Positions 1-8,417 of a stretch of 64,000 bases of DNA are shown piece by piece. The stretch's first letter is position 1. Each line of letters opens with the position of its first letter. The stretch lies in NCBI RefSeq assembly GCF_003352045.1, contig NZ_CP025815.1, positions 1,364,001 to 1,428,000 on the forward strand, read 5' to 3'. The stretch comes from Sulfitobacter sp. JL08. Lineage in GTDB: Bacteria > Pseudomonadota > Alphaproteobacteria > Rhodobacterales > Rhodobacteraceae. The translations under genes and the position numbers were made by a program. The notes below the pieces were generated by a model. The model did no database searches. It was not told the DNA's origin and was given only the letters and a program-made list of their open reading frames with translations.

Positions 1-1543
1 GTAATTCTCCCACGTTCTGTCGTAGCTCTTCGGAAAGCTTTCGACGCTCTTCAGCATGCATAGCCGCCAGAAGTTCTTTGTGAGCAACCTTGGCATCCTT
101 TTCGCGTTGCGGAGCACGCTGCGCGAGCGCGTCTTGTAGTTTGAGTTGGATTTCAGGGCTATCGGACATCAAGCTTCGGAGTGCGTCCTCGGGAAGATGT
201 GCGACCACTGAATATTGTTCCGCCTGTGCTAGGTAATTTCGAGGTGTGCCATTCAGGAAGCTTTGCAGGCCAAATATCTCTCCACTCGGGCAATTCTCCA
301 CTTTGACTTCGTTCACTCTGTCATCTTCTATGCGCTGATGAAGCGCGACATTTCCGCTAAGGACGAAATAGAGCCCATCTGACGGCTCGCCCGGCTCATA
401 ATAGCAAGCCGGTGGATTGAGCGTTATAATTCTAGCGGCTTCGGCCAGCTGAACCAGATTTTCCTCAGTGCATTCCGAGAATATTTCTGATTTTCCGAGC
501 TGGTCGGCGACCTTGTCTTTCCCGAAATCAGCGGCGCCTTCCCGGTCGAGTTTCTCCCACTCGTCGCCGGTACCCAGCCAATGTCGGTTGATCGCGATGC
601 GCAGCCGATGCTTTCTCATCGCACTCCAGATAGCCATAACCATCTCATTCTGTGCATCCCACCAATGATCGTCATCATCGAAATGCCAACGAACCCTCAC
701 TTCAATGCCCTCACTGGTATATCCAAGCATATTGAAGTCAGGTTTCGGGTCACGGCGAACGAACCTCGAGTTCTCAAGCTCTTTTGCGATCGCACGAATG
801 GCGAGTTCCGGAGGACAGGACAGTTCCAAAGTAAAAGTGAGGTAATAGCGAAACCGACTAGTGGGTTCGCTGAAGTTCAGGATGGTTCGATCAGCGACAC
901 CACTGTTGGGAAAGATATAAAGCGAGTTGGTATGGGGGTTTTTGACCGAGATCGAGCGCCAGTTGATCTCATGGACTTGACCATAAACTCCATCGATCTC
1001 GACATAGTCGCCGATACGCAAGGCCTGAGTGGCATTGAGAGCAACGCCGGAGAAGACCTCCTTGAGTGTTGATTGCGCCGCGAAGCCGAGCACCAGCGCC
1101 GCCACGCCCGATGTGGCCAGCAGACCTCCAACCGGCTCATCGTAGACGAAGTGCATAACCAGCAAGATTGCTGCAAGATAGAACGCAACCCCGACGCTTC
1201 CCGTAACAATGACTGGGACCTTCCTCTCGCCATGATCCGAGAGCAGTCCATCCCAAAGGACAACCCGAATCACACTATTTAACAGAAAGGCAAAACCGAT
1301 GGCTGTCGCAGCAATAACAGCTCTCTCTACAGGTGCGACAAGCGAATCTGCACCTAAAAAACGAAGCCCGGGGCCGATTGTGAAATCGAGCAACACCAGC
1401 AAGCCAATGAGTTCCGCGGATGCTCGGATGCGGTGAACGCGCCCGGACACATACACGGTCGCAATGCGCACCAATAAAAGGGTGGCGCAGGCCAGAAGCC
1501 CAAAAAGACCCAAGGCAGGTATCACCTGTTGTATGGCATCCAT
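1..1543 (-). CDS. MscS-type mechanosensitive channel with C-terminal cyclic nucleotide-binding domain (partial, 3' end off window)
   Basis: This minus-strand frame is open from an ATG at 1543 to the left edge (at least 513 residues), so its C-terminus is outside the window. The first ~130 residues hold several hydrophobic segments. Residues ~140-230 carry the MscS pore-helix and beta domain, with the readable stretches GFAAQSTLKEVFSG, GDYVEIDGVYGQVHEI and YIFPNSGVADRTILNFSEP. Residues ~370-450 form a CRP-like cyclic nucleotide-binding domain (LYFVLSGNVALHQRIEDD), followed by a charged, probably coiled-coil tail. Proteins of this layout sit in the inner membrane and couple tension gating to cAMP or cGMP. 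The ligand is inference. Two nucleotide cyclases lie at the other end of the window. Confidence 0.85.
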   Translation of the reverse strand, partial: MDAIQQVIPALGLFGLLACATLLLVRIATVYVSGRVHRIRASAELIGLLVLLDFTIGPGLRFLGADSLVAPVERAVIAATAIGFAFLLNSVIRVVLWDGLLSDHGERKVPVIVTGSVGVAFYLAAILLVMHFVYDEPVGGLLATSGVAALVLGFAAQSTLKEVFSGVALNATQALRIGDYVEIDGVYGQVHEINWRSISVKNPHTNSLYIFPNSGVADRTILNFSEPTSRFRYYLTFTLELSCPPELAIRAIAKELENSRFVRRDPKPDFNMLGYTSEGIEVRVRWHFDDDDHWWDAQNEMVMAIWSAMRKHRLRIAINRHWLGTGDEWEKLDREGAADFGKDKVADQLGKSEIFSECTEENLVQLAEAARIITLNPPACYYEPGEPSDGLYFVLSGNVALHQRIEDDRVNEVKVENCPSGEIFGLQSFLNGTPRNYLAQAEQYSVVAHLPEDALRSLMSDSPEIQLKLQDALAQRAPQREKDAKVAHKELLAAMHAEERRKLSEELRQNVGEL

Positions 1544-2016
1544 TTTTCGCCGATTCCCCCCCCAAATATATTGATTATTGAATGCTAGTATGTAACGTGT
1601 TGGTGAACGGTGTCAATTTGCCGAGGGCTTTCGTAGGGAGCGGGCAGGTCGACGGAAGGCAACATAAAAAGGGAGAGGGATTTCGAGTTCAACTGGGATG
1701 ACGAAGCCGAAACCAAGGCGGGATACACCGCCGCTATTGAGGCTGTGCTTGGCTTGGCCGCACAAAAGATGCCAGTCACAGAGAAGGCCGTCGCTGAGCG
1801 GCATTGACGGACATAAGCACATCCGTAGTCATGCCATGGCGTACGCTATGCGGATGATCCGTGCGCCGATGCATCCGCCAAATTGAACTTGTATTTCGCA
1901 CGATCATTATTCTTTTTTTCTTTCAACTATTGGCCGCATAGACTGCAGGACATCAGGAGCCGCTACCGTCTACTTGATAAATCAGAGCATGTCGTTAGTT
2001 AACAGTCGCAATCTGT
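1544..2016. other. Intergenic region with a short coding remnant
   Basis: This AT-rich spacer separates the channel gene from the AraC-type regulator. It carries no complete gene. It holds a short coding-like fragment at 1679-1807 and the left copy of a 42-bp inverted repeat at 1990-2031. It should contain the promoters of both divergently oriented neighbours, but I could not fix -35/-10 boxes with confidence. Confidence 0.5.
1679..1807 (+). pseudogene. Possible 3' remnant of a lost gene
   Basis: The frame reads 42 residues of well-composed protein (DFEFNWDDEAETKAGYTAAI, then a helix-like stretch ending in VAERH) before a TGA. It has no start codon, because an in-frame TAG lies about 45 bases upstream. 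The amino-acid composition resembles real protein more than chance, so I read it as the tail of a decayed gene. I do not recognise the family. Confidence 0.25.
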
Positions 2017-2031
2017 TTGTCTGAGAGTCTC
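1990..2031 (+). repeat. Left 42-bp inverted repeat flanking the AraC gene
   Basis: Compared with the reverse complement of 3198-3239, this segment matches at about 39 of 42 positions; the differences fall at the AAC/GCC block near 2001-2003 and at one T/C further in. It overlaps the first codons of the annotated AraC frame. Similarity stops sharply at both ends, and no target duplication flanks the pair. It may be an operator shared by the regulator and glnII, or the end of a small mobile unit. Confidence 0.85.
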
Positions 2032-3171
2032 CAGGAGACAAGGTCAAACCGCTCGATCCGGGTGAGATTTAGAAGCAAAGAACTCGAATGGGTGAAATCT
2101 GCTGAGATCGCTTCGTCGGAGTACGGAATGGCTGCATCTTACTACGTCAATACTTTTGATTTGCCGCCAGATCAGGCGCGAGCAATTTGGCGTGAGATAA
2201 CCGACGAAACATACGAACTAGCTTCAGCAGCCTGTGCGGGGAACGACTATAGATTTGCCACGCGTATGTGGCTTGCACCGGATATCTTATTTTTCAGGGT
2301 CCGAGCGAAAGCGAACACCATATTCAGACCGAGCAAGCTAGTCGAGGGGCGCCCCACTCGCCTCATAAAGGTTAAACTGTATCAGTATGGCGGAGAAACC
2401 ATTCAGTTAGATGGTGAGAAATTCCACTTGGATAGCAGTGCACTCCACTTTATCGATCAACATCGATCCAAAAGCGAAGCTCACACAGATCACGAACTGG
2501 TTTCGATCTTTTTACCCTATCACGCACTTGGATATGACCCGTCGACCCATCCGCCCGTCTTGAGTTTCAGCCTAGACTCCGCCCTCGGACGTTTTCTTTT
2601 GGCGAGCATTGACGCCGCATTTCAGGAGCTTGACCATCTGAGCCAAAATGAGCTTTCGGTTCTTGCAGAAAGCATCTCAGGGACGCTCAAAAGCGTTCTA
2701 TCTAATAGAACGAGACATAAAAAATATAAAAATGCCCAAAATGACCAAGTTAATGCCATCAAGGACTTCATTGAAAAGAATCTTAAATGTACTTGGCTTG
2801 GCGCGGGTAGGATATCCCAAGAATTGAAACTGTCCCGAGCGACACTGTTCCGCCACCTGGAAGAATACGGAGGAGTGAACCGGTACATTGTTTCGCGCCG
2901 GTTGAGCAGAGCATATCGGGATTTGTCTGAGGCACAGCCCGTGCGAGGCGTCGTTAAGGCCGTTGCCGAACGTTGGGCATTTTCTTCACAAGCTCACTTC
3001 AGTCGGGTGTTTAAGGAAGAATTTGACGTAAGCCCCGTGTCTTTGGTCGGTCGGTGGGTTCAAAAGCCTCATGATGCGGCAGCAACGGACAACGCTCATG
3101 AGCGAGGGAACATCTCTCAATATGCGCCCGACATCGCTGCGCTAAAGTGGGCGTACGAACGTTACAGATAG
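2017..3171 (+). CDS. AraC-family transcriptional regulator
   Basis: This 384-residue protein has an N-terminal ligand/effector domain of ~260 residues resembling the AraC_binding_2 type (WLAPDILFFRVRAKANTIF; FLPYHALGYDP) and a C-terminal double helix-turn-helix. The last part shows the family signature (AERWAFSSQAHFSRVFKEEFDVSPVS). The assigned TTG at 2017 lies inside the left inverted repeat and lacks a good Shine-Dalgarno sequence. The in-frame GTG at 2062 is an alternative start. The gene reads toward glnII, whose start is 156 bp downstream, and its own repeat-bounded layout suggests it regulates itself and glnII. The effector is unknown. Confidence 0.85.
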   Translation: MSESLQETRSNRSIRVRFRSKELEWVKSAEIASSEYGMAASYYVNTFDLPPDQARAIWREITDETYELASAACAGNDYRFATRMWLAPDILFFRVRAKANTIFRPSKLVEGRPTRLIKVKLYQYGGETIQLDGEKFHLDSSALHFIDQHRSKSEAHTDHELVSIFLPYHALGYDPSTHPPVLSFSLDSALGRFLLASIDAAFQELDHLSQNELSVLAESISGTLKSVLSNRTRHKKYKNAQNDQVNAIKDFIEKNLKCTWLGAGRISQELKLSRATLFRHLEEYGGVNRYIVSRRLSRAYRDLSEAQPVRGVVKAVAERWAFSSQAHFSRVFKEEFDVSPVSLVGRWVQKPHDAAATDNAHERGNISQYAPDIAALKWAYERYR

Positions 3172-3197
3172 TCGAGTGGCCCTTTGTTTATCCACTT

Positions 3198-3239
3198 GAG
3201 ACTCTCAGACAAGCAGATTGCGACTGGCAACTAACGACA
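3198..3239 (-). repeat. Right 42-bp inverted repeat between AraC gene and glnII
   Basis: This is the inverted partner of 1990-2031. It lies 27 bp after the AraC stop codon and ends about 88 bp before the glnII ATG, a plausible place for an activator or repressor site in the glnII promoter. The exact copy length and lack of decay argue that the sequence is under selection or was recently duplicated. Confidence 0.85.
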
Positions 3240-3327
3240 ACCAACGAATGAAAGAGTAGAATTTTATCGGTTTGATATCGGCCAGTTGATGGCACGAATA
3301 AGTAAAATGAACTAAAGGAAGAATATC

Positions 3328-4359
3328 ATGGGAAACGCTCGTCTCGACTACATCTGGCTGGACGGTTACGACATCGCGAACATCCGTACAAAAGCACAAA
3401 TCCACCCAGATAGTTCGTACAATGGATCTGTTGAAGACACCCCGAAATGGGGTTTCGATGGCAGTTCCACTCAGCAGGCGGAGGGCCATGACTCTGACTG
3501 CATTTTGCAGCCCGTTCGTGTCTATCCGAACCCCTTCAGGCAAAACGCCTACCTCGTTTTGTGCGAGGTTTTTCATCGAGATGGGCGCCCGCACGAAACC
3601 AACACGCGAAATCTGATTGATCGAGAAGCCGAAGCTGAATTCTGGTTTGGTTTTGAGCAGGAATACATTTTGATGACCTCAAATGGTCGACCTGTTGGGT
3701 TTCCCGATGGCGGCTTTCCCGAGCCTCAGGGACCGTATTATTGCGCCGTGGGATCGCATCGCGTCGAGGCGAGAGAATTGGTTGATGAACACTGGGACGC
3801 TTGCCTAACCGCCGACCTGGGTGTGACTGGGATCAATGCCGAGGTCATGTTGGGTCAGTGGGAATTTCAGTGTTTTGGAAAGGGAGCCCTTCGTGCGGCC
3901 GACGATTTGATCGTAGCGAGGTTCCTACTTCAACTAATCACAGAGAAGTATGATCTGATTGCAACCCTCGACCCAAAACCGATCTCTGGGGATTGGAATG
4001 GCTCTGGCATGCACTCAAACTTCTCGTACGACTACCTGCGGGATGTCGGCGGACAGAGCTACATTGAAGCGCTATGCGAAGGCTTCCGCCCATTCCACCA
4101 AGATCATATCGATGTTTATGGTGCTGGAAACGAACGCAGATTGACTGGGTCTCATGAAACGGCCTCTATCGATCAGTTCAGCTTTGGAGCATCGAACCGA
4201 GGTGCATCAATCCGCATCCCGCTCTACACGACAACGCATGACTGGAAAGGGTATCTTGAGGACCGGCGTCCTGCATCTGATGCTGACCCATATCTCGTCG
4301 TCGACCGCATCATGCGCACGGTCAAAGTGGCTCACGAAAAAGCGCTAGAAGCCGTCTAG
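3328..4359 (+). CDS. glnII: Glutamine synthetase, eukaryotic-like type II
   Basis: The enzyme makes glutamine from glutamate, ammonia and ATP in the cytosol. At 343 residues it has the short GSII length rather than the ~470 of GSI. Family hallmarks are visible: PKWGFDGSSTQQA near residue 40, FGFEQEYIL (metal-binding Glu), GQWEFQ, NGSGMHSNFS (ATP/glutamate site) and SNRGASIRIP near residue 285. A Shine-Dalgarno sequence (AAAGGAAG) precedes the ATG. Roseobacters normally also have GSI; the linkage to an AraC regulator suggests this copy serves assimilation tied to a specific nitrogen source or stress. The small gene 20 bp downstream is probably co-transcribed. Confidence 0.95.
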   Translation: MGNARLDYIWLDGYDIANIRTKAQIHPDSSYNGSVEDTPKWGFDGSSTQQAEGHDSDCILQPVRVYPNPFRQNAYLVLCEVFHRDGRPHETNTRNLIDREAEAEFWFGFEQEYILMTSNGRPVGFPDGGFPEPQGPYYCAVGSHRVEARELVDEHWDACLTADLGVTGINAEVMLGQWEFQCFGKGALRAADDLIVARFLLQLITEKYDLIATLDPKPISGDWNGSGMHSNFSYDYLRDVGGQSYIEALCEGFRPFHQDHIDVYGAGNERRLTGSHETASIDQFSFGASNRGASIRIPLYTTTHDWKGYLEDRRPASDADPYLVVDRIMRTVKVAHEKALEAV

Positions 4360-4379
4360 CTGCAAGGCTGGAGTGTGAT

Positions 4380-4589
4380 ATGGAGAGAATTGTAACTCAA
4401 AAGACGATGTTCGTAGGCGGGAAGGAGGTGCACGTTTCCGAACGTGCATCTGTCGCCGATGCGGCACACTCGGCCCGGGGCGAAATGAAGGCTCTCACTG
4501 ATAAGCTCGGCTGGCGCATAGACTGGCAGTTCCACATTTTAGTCGCAGAGGAGAACCACGCTCTGGAATCGAAGCTCGAGGTCTTCTGA
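4380..4589 (+). CDS. Small uncharacterised protein downstream of glnII
   Basis: A 69-residue frame begins 20 bp after the glnII stop with a usable GGAG-like ribosome site. The product is mixed-charge, soluble-looking and has no signal peptide. It has a beta-like N-terminal stretch (TQKTMFVGGKEVHV), a helix (ADAAHSARGEMKALTDKLG) and an acidic tail. I do not recognise the family. The tight spacing implies co-expression with glutamine synthetase, so a modulatory or partner role is possible but only inferred. Confidence 0.6.
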   Translation: MERIVTQKTMFVGGKEVHVSERASVADAAHSARGEMKALTDKLGWRIDWQFHILVAEENHALESKLEVF

Positions 4590-4761
4590 AAGCCTCTCCC
4601 TCAGCGGGCCAAGAGAAATCAGCATCAACCAAGTGGCTCGACTTCGATTTAAGGCAGTCCTCGTAGCGCGGAAAATTCACCGATCCGCAGAATTCGGGTG
4701 CTTCAGCTTTATTTCTCCGGGGTTAGGAACGCCCACTAAAGTAAGAAAGAGGGAACGGGAT

Positions 4762-5343
4762 TTGCCCAAGTACGAAACTCAGCGGAACAGCCTACCCATA
4801 GGCCCAAAGTTTCTTGTCATATTCGTTTTGTATTTCTTTGTCAGTTTGGTTTTGGGCATACTTAGCCTGACATTAGCGGCTAACTACGACGGTGTCGCGA
4901 TCATCTGGTTGCCTGCCGGTTCTGCTGTTGTTGCGCTGGTCTTTATAGATATGCGGCTTTGGCCAAGCATTGCTTTGGCATCCTTTGTTTCAAACCTGTA
5001 TTTTGGATCAAACATCCAAGCCGCCGTTGGAATTGGTATCGGGAGTGCTCTGGGCGCAATTATAGCCACCTTGGCCCTGCGTGCTCTGGGCCCTTGGAAT
5101 GAGCTTTCGATCTTTTTCAAAGCTCTAAAACTGGGCACCATCGGGGCAGCAATAAGTGCAAGCATTAGTGCCGGATTTGGTGTTGCATCACTTTATTTCT
5201 CAGGCATTGTGCCAGCTTCAAATATGGCAAAAAATTGGACGCGGTGGGTGTTGGGGGATTCAGTCGGGATCTTTTTGTTTAGCTCATTCATCCTGATCTA
5301 TTACATGATTGAAGACCGTAAAAGCAACAATGCCGAGCCCTAA
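4762..5343 (+). CDS. Free-standing MASE1-domain integral membrane protein
   Basis: The 193-residue product is almost wholly hydrophobic, with about seven or eight transmembrane helices, and carries MASE1 features (AIIWLPAGSAVVALVF, LWPSIALASFVSNL, WTRWVLGDSVGIFLF). MASE1 normally forms the N-terminal membrane sensor of histidine kinases or GGDEF proteins; here no output domain follows before the stop. I chose TTG at 4762 because AGGGA lies 7-8 bases upstream; the longer frame from 4633 adds an implausible basic leader. It sits 87 bp before the SulP gene and could act as a separate sensor or membrane partner. Function is not predictable beyond that. Confidence 0.7.
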   Translation: MPKYETQRNSLPIGPKFLVIFVLYFFVSLVLGILSLTLAANYDGVAIIWLPAGSAVVALVFIDMRLWPSIALASFVSNLYFGSNIQAAVGIGIGSALGAIIATLALRALGPWNELSIFFKALKLGTIGAAISASISAGFGVASLYFSGIVPASNMAKNWTRWVLGDSVGIFLFSSFILIYYMIEDRKSNNAEP

Positions 5344-5430
5344 CAGACGGCTAAGCGTGAGGTTTCTCGAACAAGTTGATGCGCCACTAAGATTGGAGGC
5401 AATAGGTTCGAGAAACGGCCACCCTGTAAA

Positions 5431-7698
5431 ATGTTCGACGATAATGCTGAGTGGGAATTAGGATTGATGCAGACTGGCTGGAAACAGGAACTCAAGGAAA
5501 ACTTGCGTGGCCCCGTTGTTGTCCCAAGTATCACCGCCGGACTGGTTGCGGGTGTCCTGACGGTCACCTTCATGTTTTCCTATTCGGCCGTGATTTTTAC
5601 CGGTGAACTCTCCGGCTACGTGCCACGAGCGACAGGGCAACTCCTCTTTGGTGGTGTTGTAATTGCGCTTGTCATTGGGCTCTTCAGCGAGCTTCGCGGC
5701 GTCGTGGCTTTGCCACAAGACAACCCAACGGCAATCATCGCTGTCATGATTGCGACTCTATCCCAACTTCCCGGGAGCACGCTCTCGCCAGAGATGCTGT
5801 TTGCCCAGGCGGTGGTAATAATGGTGGCGTCGACAGCTCTTTCGGGTGTGATCTTCTACCTCGTCGGCCGGTGGCGGCTCGCAGCCTTTGTCCAGCTGAT
5901 TCCGTATCCGGTGATCGCTGGTTTTCTGGCGGCAACGGGGTGGCTGCTTTTCAAGGGCTCCTTCAGCGTAATGGCGGATCAAAAGTTTGATTTTTCCCAG
6001 CTCGGTGCACTCGGCGAAGTCACGCATCTTTGGCTGCCCGGAGCCGCATTCGCTATCATTACGTTGTTCGTGTCCCTCAAGTACTCCAATGTTTTCATCA
6101 TGCCGGGGCTCATCTTGGGCGCGGTAGCTCTTTTTCACGTAATTCTAATTCTCAGTGGTGTTGCGAGCCAGGAAGCCATTGACGGAGGGTGGTTGCTGCA
6201 ACCATTTGGGGAAGGCGCGTTGTGGCAGCCTGTACCTCTTTCAACATTTCTTGCCGCCGATTGGACGTTGTTTGTGACAGAATTCACAGGGTTGGCCACT
6301 ATTCTTTCGATTGCGCTCATCTCTGTACTTCTTAACCTCACAGCTCTCGAGTCGGCCTTTAACCGTGACATAGACGTCCACCGCGAGATGCGCCTGGCCG
6401 GACTTGCAAACATGCTTGCTGCGCCTGGCGGAAGTCTTGTTGGATATCACTACGTAAGCCTCTCCACTCTCGGGCGTCGTATGCGTGGAGACAGTAGGCT
6501 CGTTGGGGTCGTAGTCGCAGTATTTTGCCTTCTTACAATGACGGTCGGCGCAGGTGCTCTGTCTGTATTCCCAAAATTTGTGCTGGGCGGCTTGGTAATG
6601 TTTATCGGACTAGGTTTCCTTTTCGATTGGGTTGTTAAAAGTTGGTCCAGTCTACGGCGCGGTGACGTCGCCATAATATTTGTGATCCTTTTTGTGGTCG
6701 AGTTTATCGGATTTCTCGAAGGTGTTGCGACCGGCGTAGCCGCAGCCGTAGTTCTCTTCGTGATTAGCTACAGCAAAATTAACGTTGTTCGCTTAGCCAT
6801 AGAGGGGAGTAATTTTTCGAGTGCCGTTGATCGCCCGGAAGACCAGCGAAACGCCCTGACTACCGAAGGCAAAAAAATTCTATATCTTAAACTTCACGGT
6901 TTCATTTTTTTCGCGTCCTCAATTAGGTTGTATGAGGAAGTGGCTGGAGCTCTATCTAAACAAGAGGCCGCACCAGAGTTCGTAATTTTGGACTTTCAGC
7001 AGGTTTCCGGATTGGATACGTCTGCCGTTCATGGCCTCGTCAAAATTAAGAAAAAGGCTCTCGAAGTCGGAACGCAGCTTGCGCTGGCTCACGTCTCAGA
7101 AGAAATTGATCGACGGTTGCACGAAGAAAAATTTCTAGATGGCGATGCTGTTATCGAGCCGATCTTCAAGGATGCAGACAGTGCCTTGGAATGGTGCGAA
7201 GATTTTCTTCTAAGAACGGCTGGTTTTGATCCAAGCCCAAAAGCGTTGCCGATAGACGATCAGTTGAACAAGGTTTTCAAGAGAGAGATCGATGTCCAAA
7301 AATTCCGGAGCTACTTGGAAACGATTGAGTTCTCATATGGTGATGTTGTTTCAGAACCTGGCAATGAGCAGCGCATGCTGTACTTTATCGAACAGGGGAC
7401 CATTTCGATTTATCTCGCCGAGTTAGACGGAAAAAACCGTAGAATACGAAGTGCGGGCTCAGGTTCGATGGTCGGCGTGGCAAGCTTCTTCAGGCAAGGA
7501 AATATCGGCCCGCTTGTGCTAGGTATAGCGGACACAGAAGGAACCGCTCACGTTATGACAGAATCGGCATTCGAACGTATGAAGTCCGAAGATCCGGAAT
7601 TGGTCCTTTCGTTCCAAACATTTGCGCTCGAATACGTTTCAGAGCGGTTGGCAAGTAACTTGCGAACACTTTCATCGATCCTTCGCCTCGAAGAATAA
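5431..7698 (+). CDS. SulP-family anion transporter with STAS and cyclic nucleotide-binding domains
   Basis: The 755-residue protein has three parts. Residues ~20-450 form a SulP/SLC26 transporter core of 10-14 transmembrane segments (FSELRGVVALPQDNPTAIIA; FVQLIPYPVIAGFLAATGWL). Residues ~490-600 form a STAS domain (FVILDFQQVSGLDTSAVHGL). Residues ~630-750 form a CRP-like nucleotide-binding domain (YFIEQGTISIYLAELDGKN). The family exchanges sulfate, bicarbonate or other anions across the inner membrane; substrate is not evident here. The C-terminal domain suggests cyclic-nucleotide control, as in the channel at the left edge. ATG 5467 is an alternative start with a better-placed AGGA. Confidence 0.9.
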   Translation: MFDDNAEWELGLMQTGWKQELKENLRGPVVVPSITAGLVAGVLTVTFMFSYSAVIFTGELSGYVPRATGQLLFGGVVIALVIGLFSELRGVVALPQDNPTAIIAVMIATLSQLPGSTLSPEMLFAQAVVIMVASTALSGVIFYLVGRWRLAAFVQLIPYPVIAGFLAATGWLLFKGSFSVMADQKFDFSQLGALGEVTHLWLPGAAFAIITLFVSLKYSNVFIMPGLILGAVALFHVILILSGVASQEAIDGGWLLQPFGEGALWQPVPLSTFLAADWTLFVTEFTGLATILSIALISVLLNLTALESAFNRDIDVHREMRLAGLANMLAAPGGSLVGYHYVSLSTLGRRMRGDSRLVGVVVAVFCLLTMTVGAGALSVFPKFVLGGLVMFIGLGFLFDWVVKSWSSLRRGDVAIIFVILFVVEFIGFLEGVATGVAAAVVLFVISYSKINVVRLAIEGSNFSSAVDRPEDQRNALTTEGKKILYLKLHGFIFFASSIRLYEEVAGALSKQEAAPEFVILDFQQVSGLDTSAVHGLVKIKKKALEVGTQLALAHVSEEIDRRLHEEKFLDGDAVIEPIFKDADSALEWCEDFLLRTAGFDPSPKALPIDDQLNKVFKREIDVQKFRSYLETIEFSYGDVVSEPGNEQRMLYFIEQGTISIYLAELDGKNRRIRSAGSGSMVGVASFFRQGNIGPLVLGIADTEGTAHVMTESAFERMKSEDPELVLSFQTFALEYVSERLASNLRTLSSILRLEE

Positions 7699-8417
7699 TA
7701 CTTTAGCCTAAAATTCTTTTTCCATCGCTTGTGACGTCAGTGAAAGAGGAACTTTCTTGTCGGCTGAGTTCGCGCTGACTAGCGTCACCGGATGACAAAA
7801 CGCAGCCCTTGTCGTTATTTCAAGACGAGCCCAGAGAATATTCGCTTGGCGCTTGTGATGTATGTCCGCTCTTAACACCTCGGATGGCATTGTCATTTGT
7901 GGACGGCCCCGGTTTTGCAAGGGTTGACTTGAGCGGATTTTGATCGTTGCGGGGTTCGGTCATGTGTCCGGCCTTTGTGTGCGGTGCATGTGACCGTTGG
8001 CCCTTCTGTGGTTGTCGCTAAAAATGCAAGAAGTTTCTGAAGCATGGATTTGAGATCGAGTGCGGTCTTCTATCAGGCCTCGTTGTGCGGTCTTTGCCGT
8101 CCTTTCCTCTCAGTGGCTGTAACACCACCATTCTGGCACATTGCGATGCCGTCGAGGGAGGGCGGCAACCACCCCATCTGATGATGTCGGCGTGCCGGAT
8201 CCCAATCAGACAATCGACGCCCTGACAGTATTTCGGGGTGTCACCTTCAGTTGGTTTGAAGGTCCGGTCCTGCAGAGCCCTGCAGGGAGATCAAATTTCA
8301 AGAACAGATTGCGCAGTTTTGATGTCGGAAAAACGTGCTCAGGCTGCGACCGGGGCGCCCTTGCAAAAACCGGTTCCGCGAGCCAAGATTGGCGCTGTCA
8401 GCCAATAGGATCCGACC
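7699..8417. other. 719-bp gap at a composition boundary
   Basis: No credible gene is visible. Frames in this stretch are short and lack plausible ribosome sites or protein-like composition. Base composition shifts here from the AT-richer left zone to the GC-rich catabolic block, so it may be a recombination scar. The Rieske promoter should be in its right part. I could not identify insertion-sequence ends by eye. Confidence 0.4.

Noticed and set aside
4633-4761. N-terminal extension of the MASE1 protein
   Set aside because: The leader is basic and irregular, while TTG 4762 has a well-placed AGGGA.
7708-7920. 70-codon minus-strand frame in the boundary gap
   Set aside because: Weak composition, no ribosome site and no neighbours that would make sense of it.
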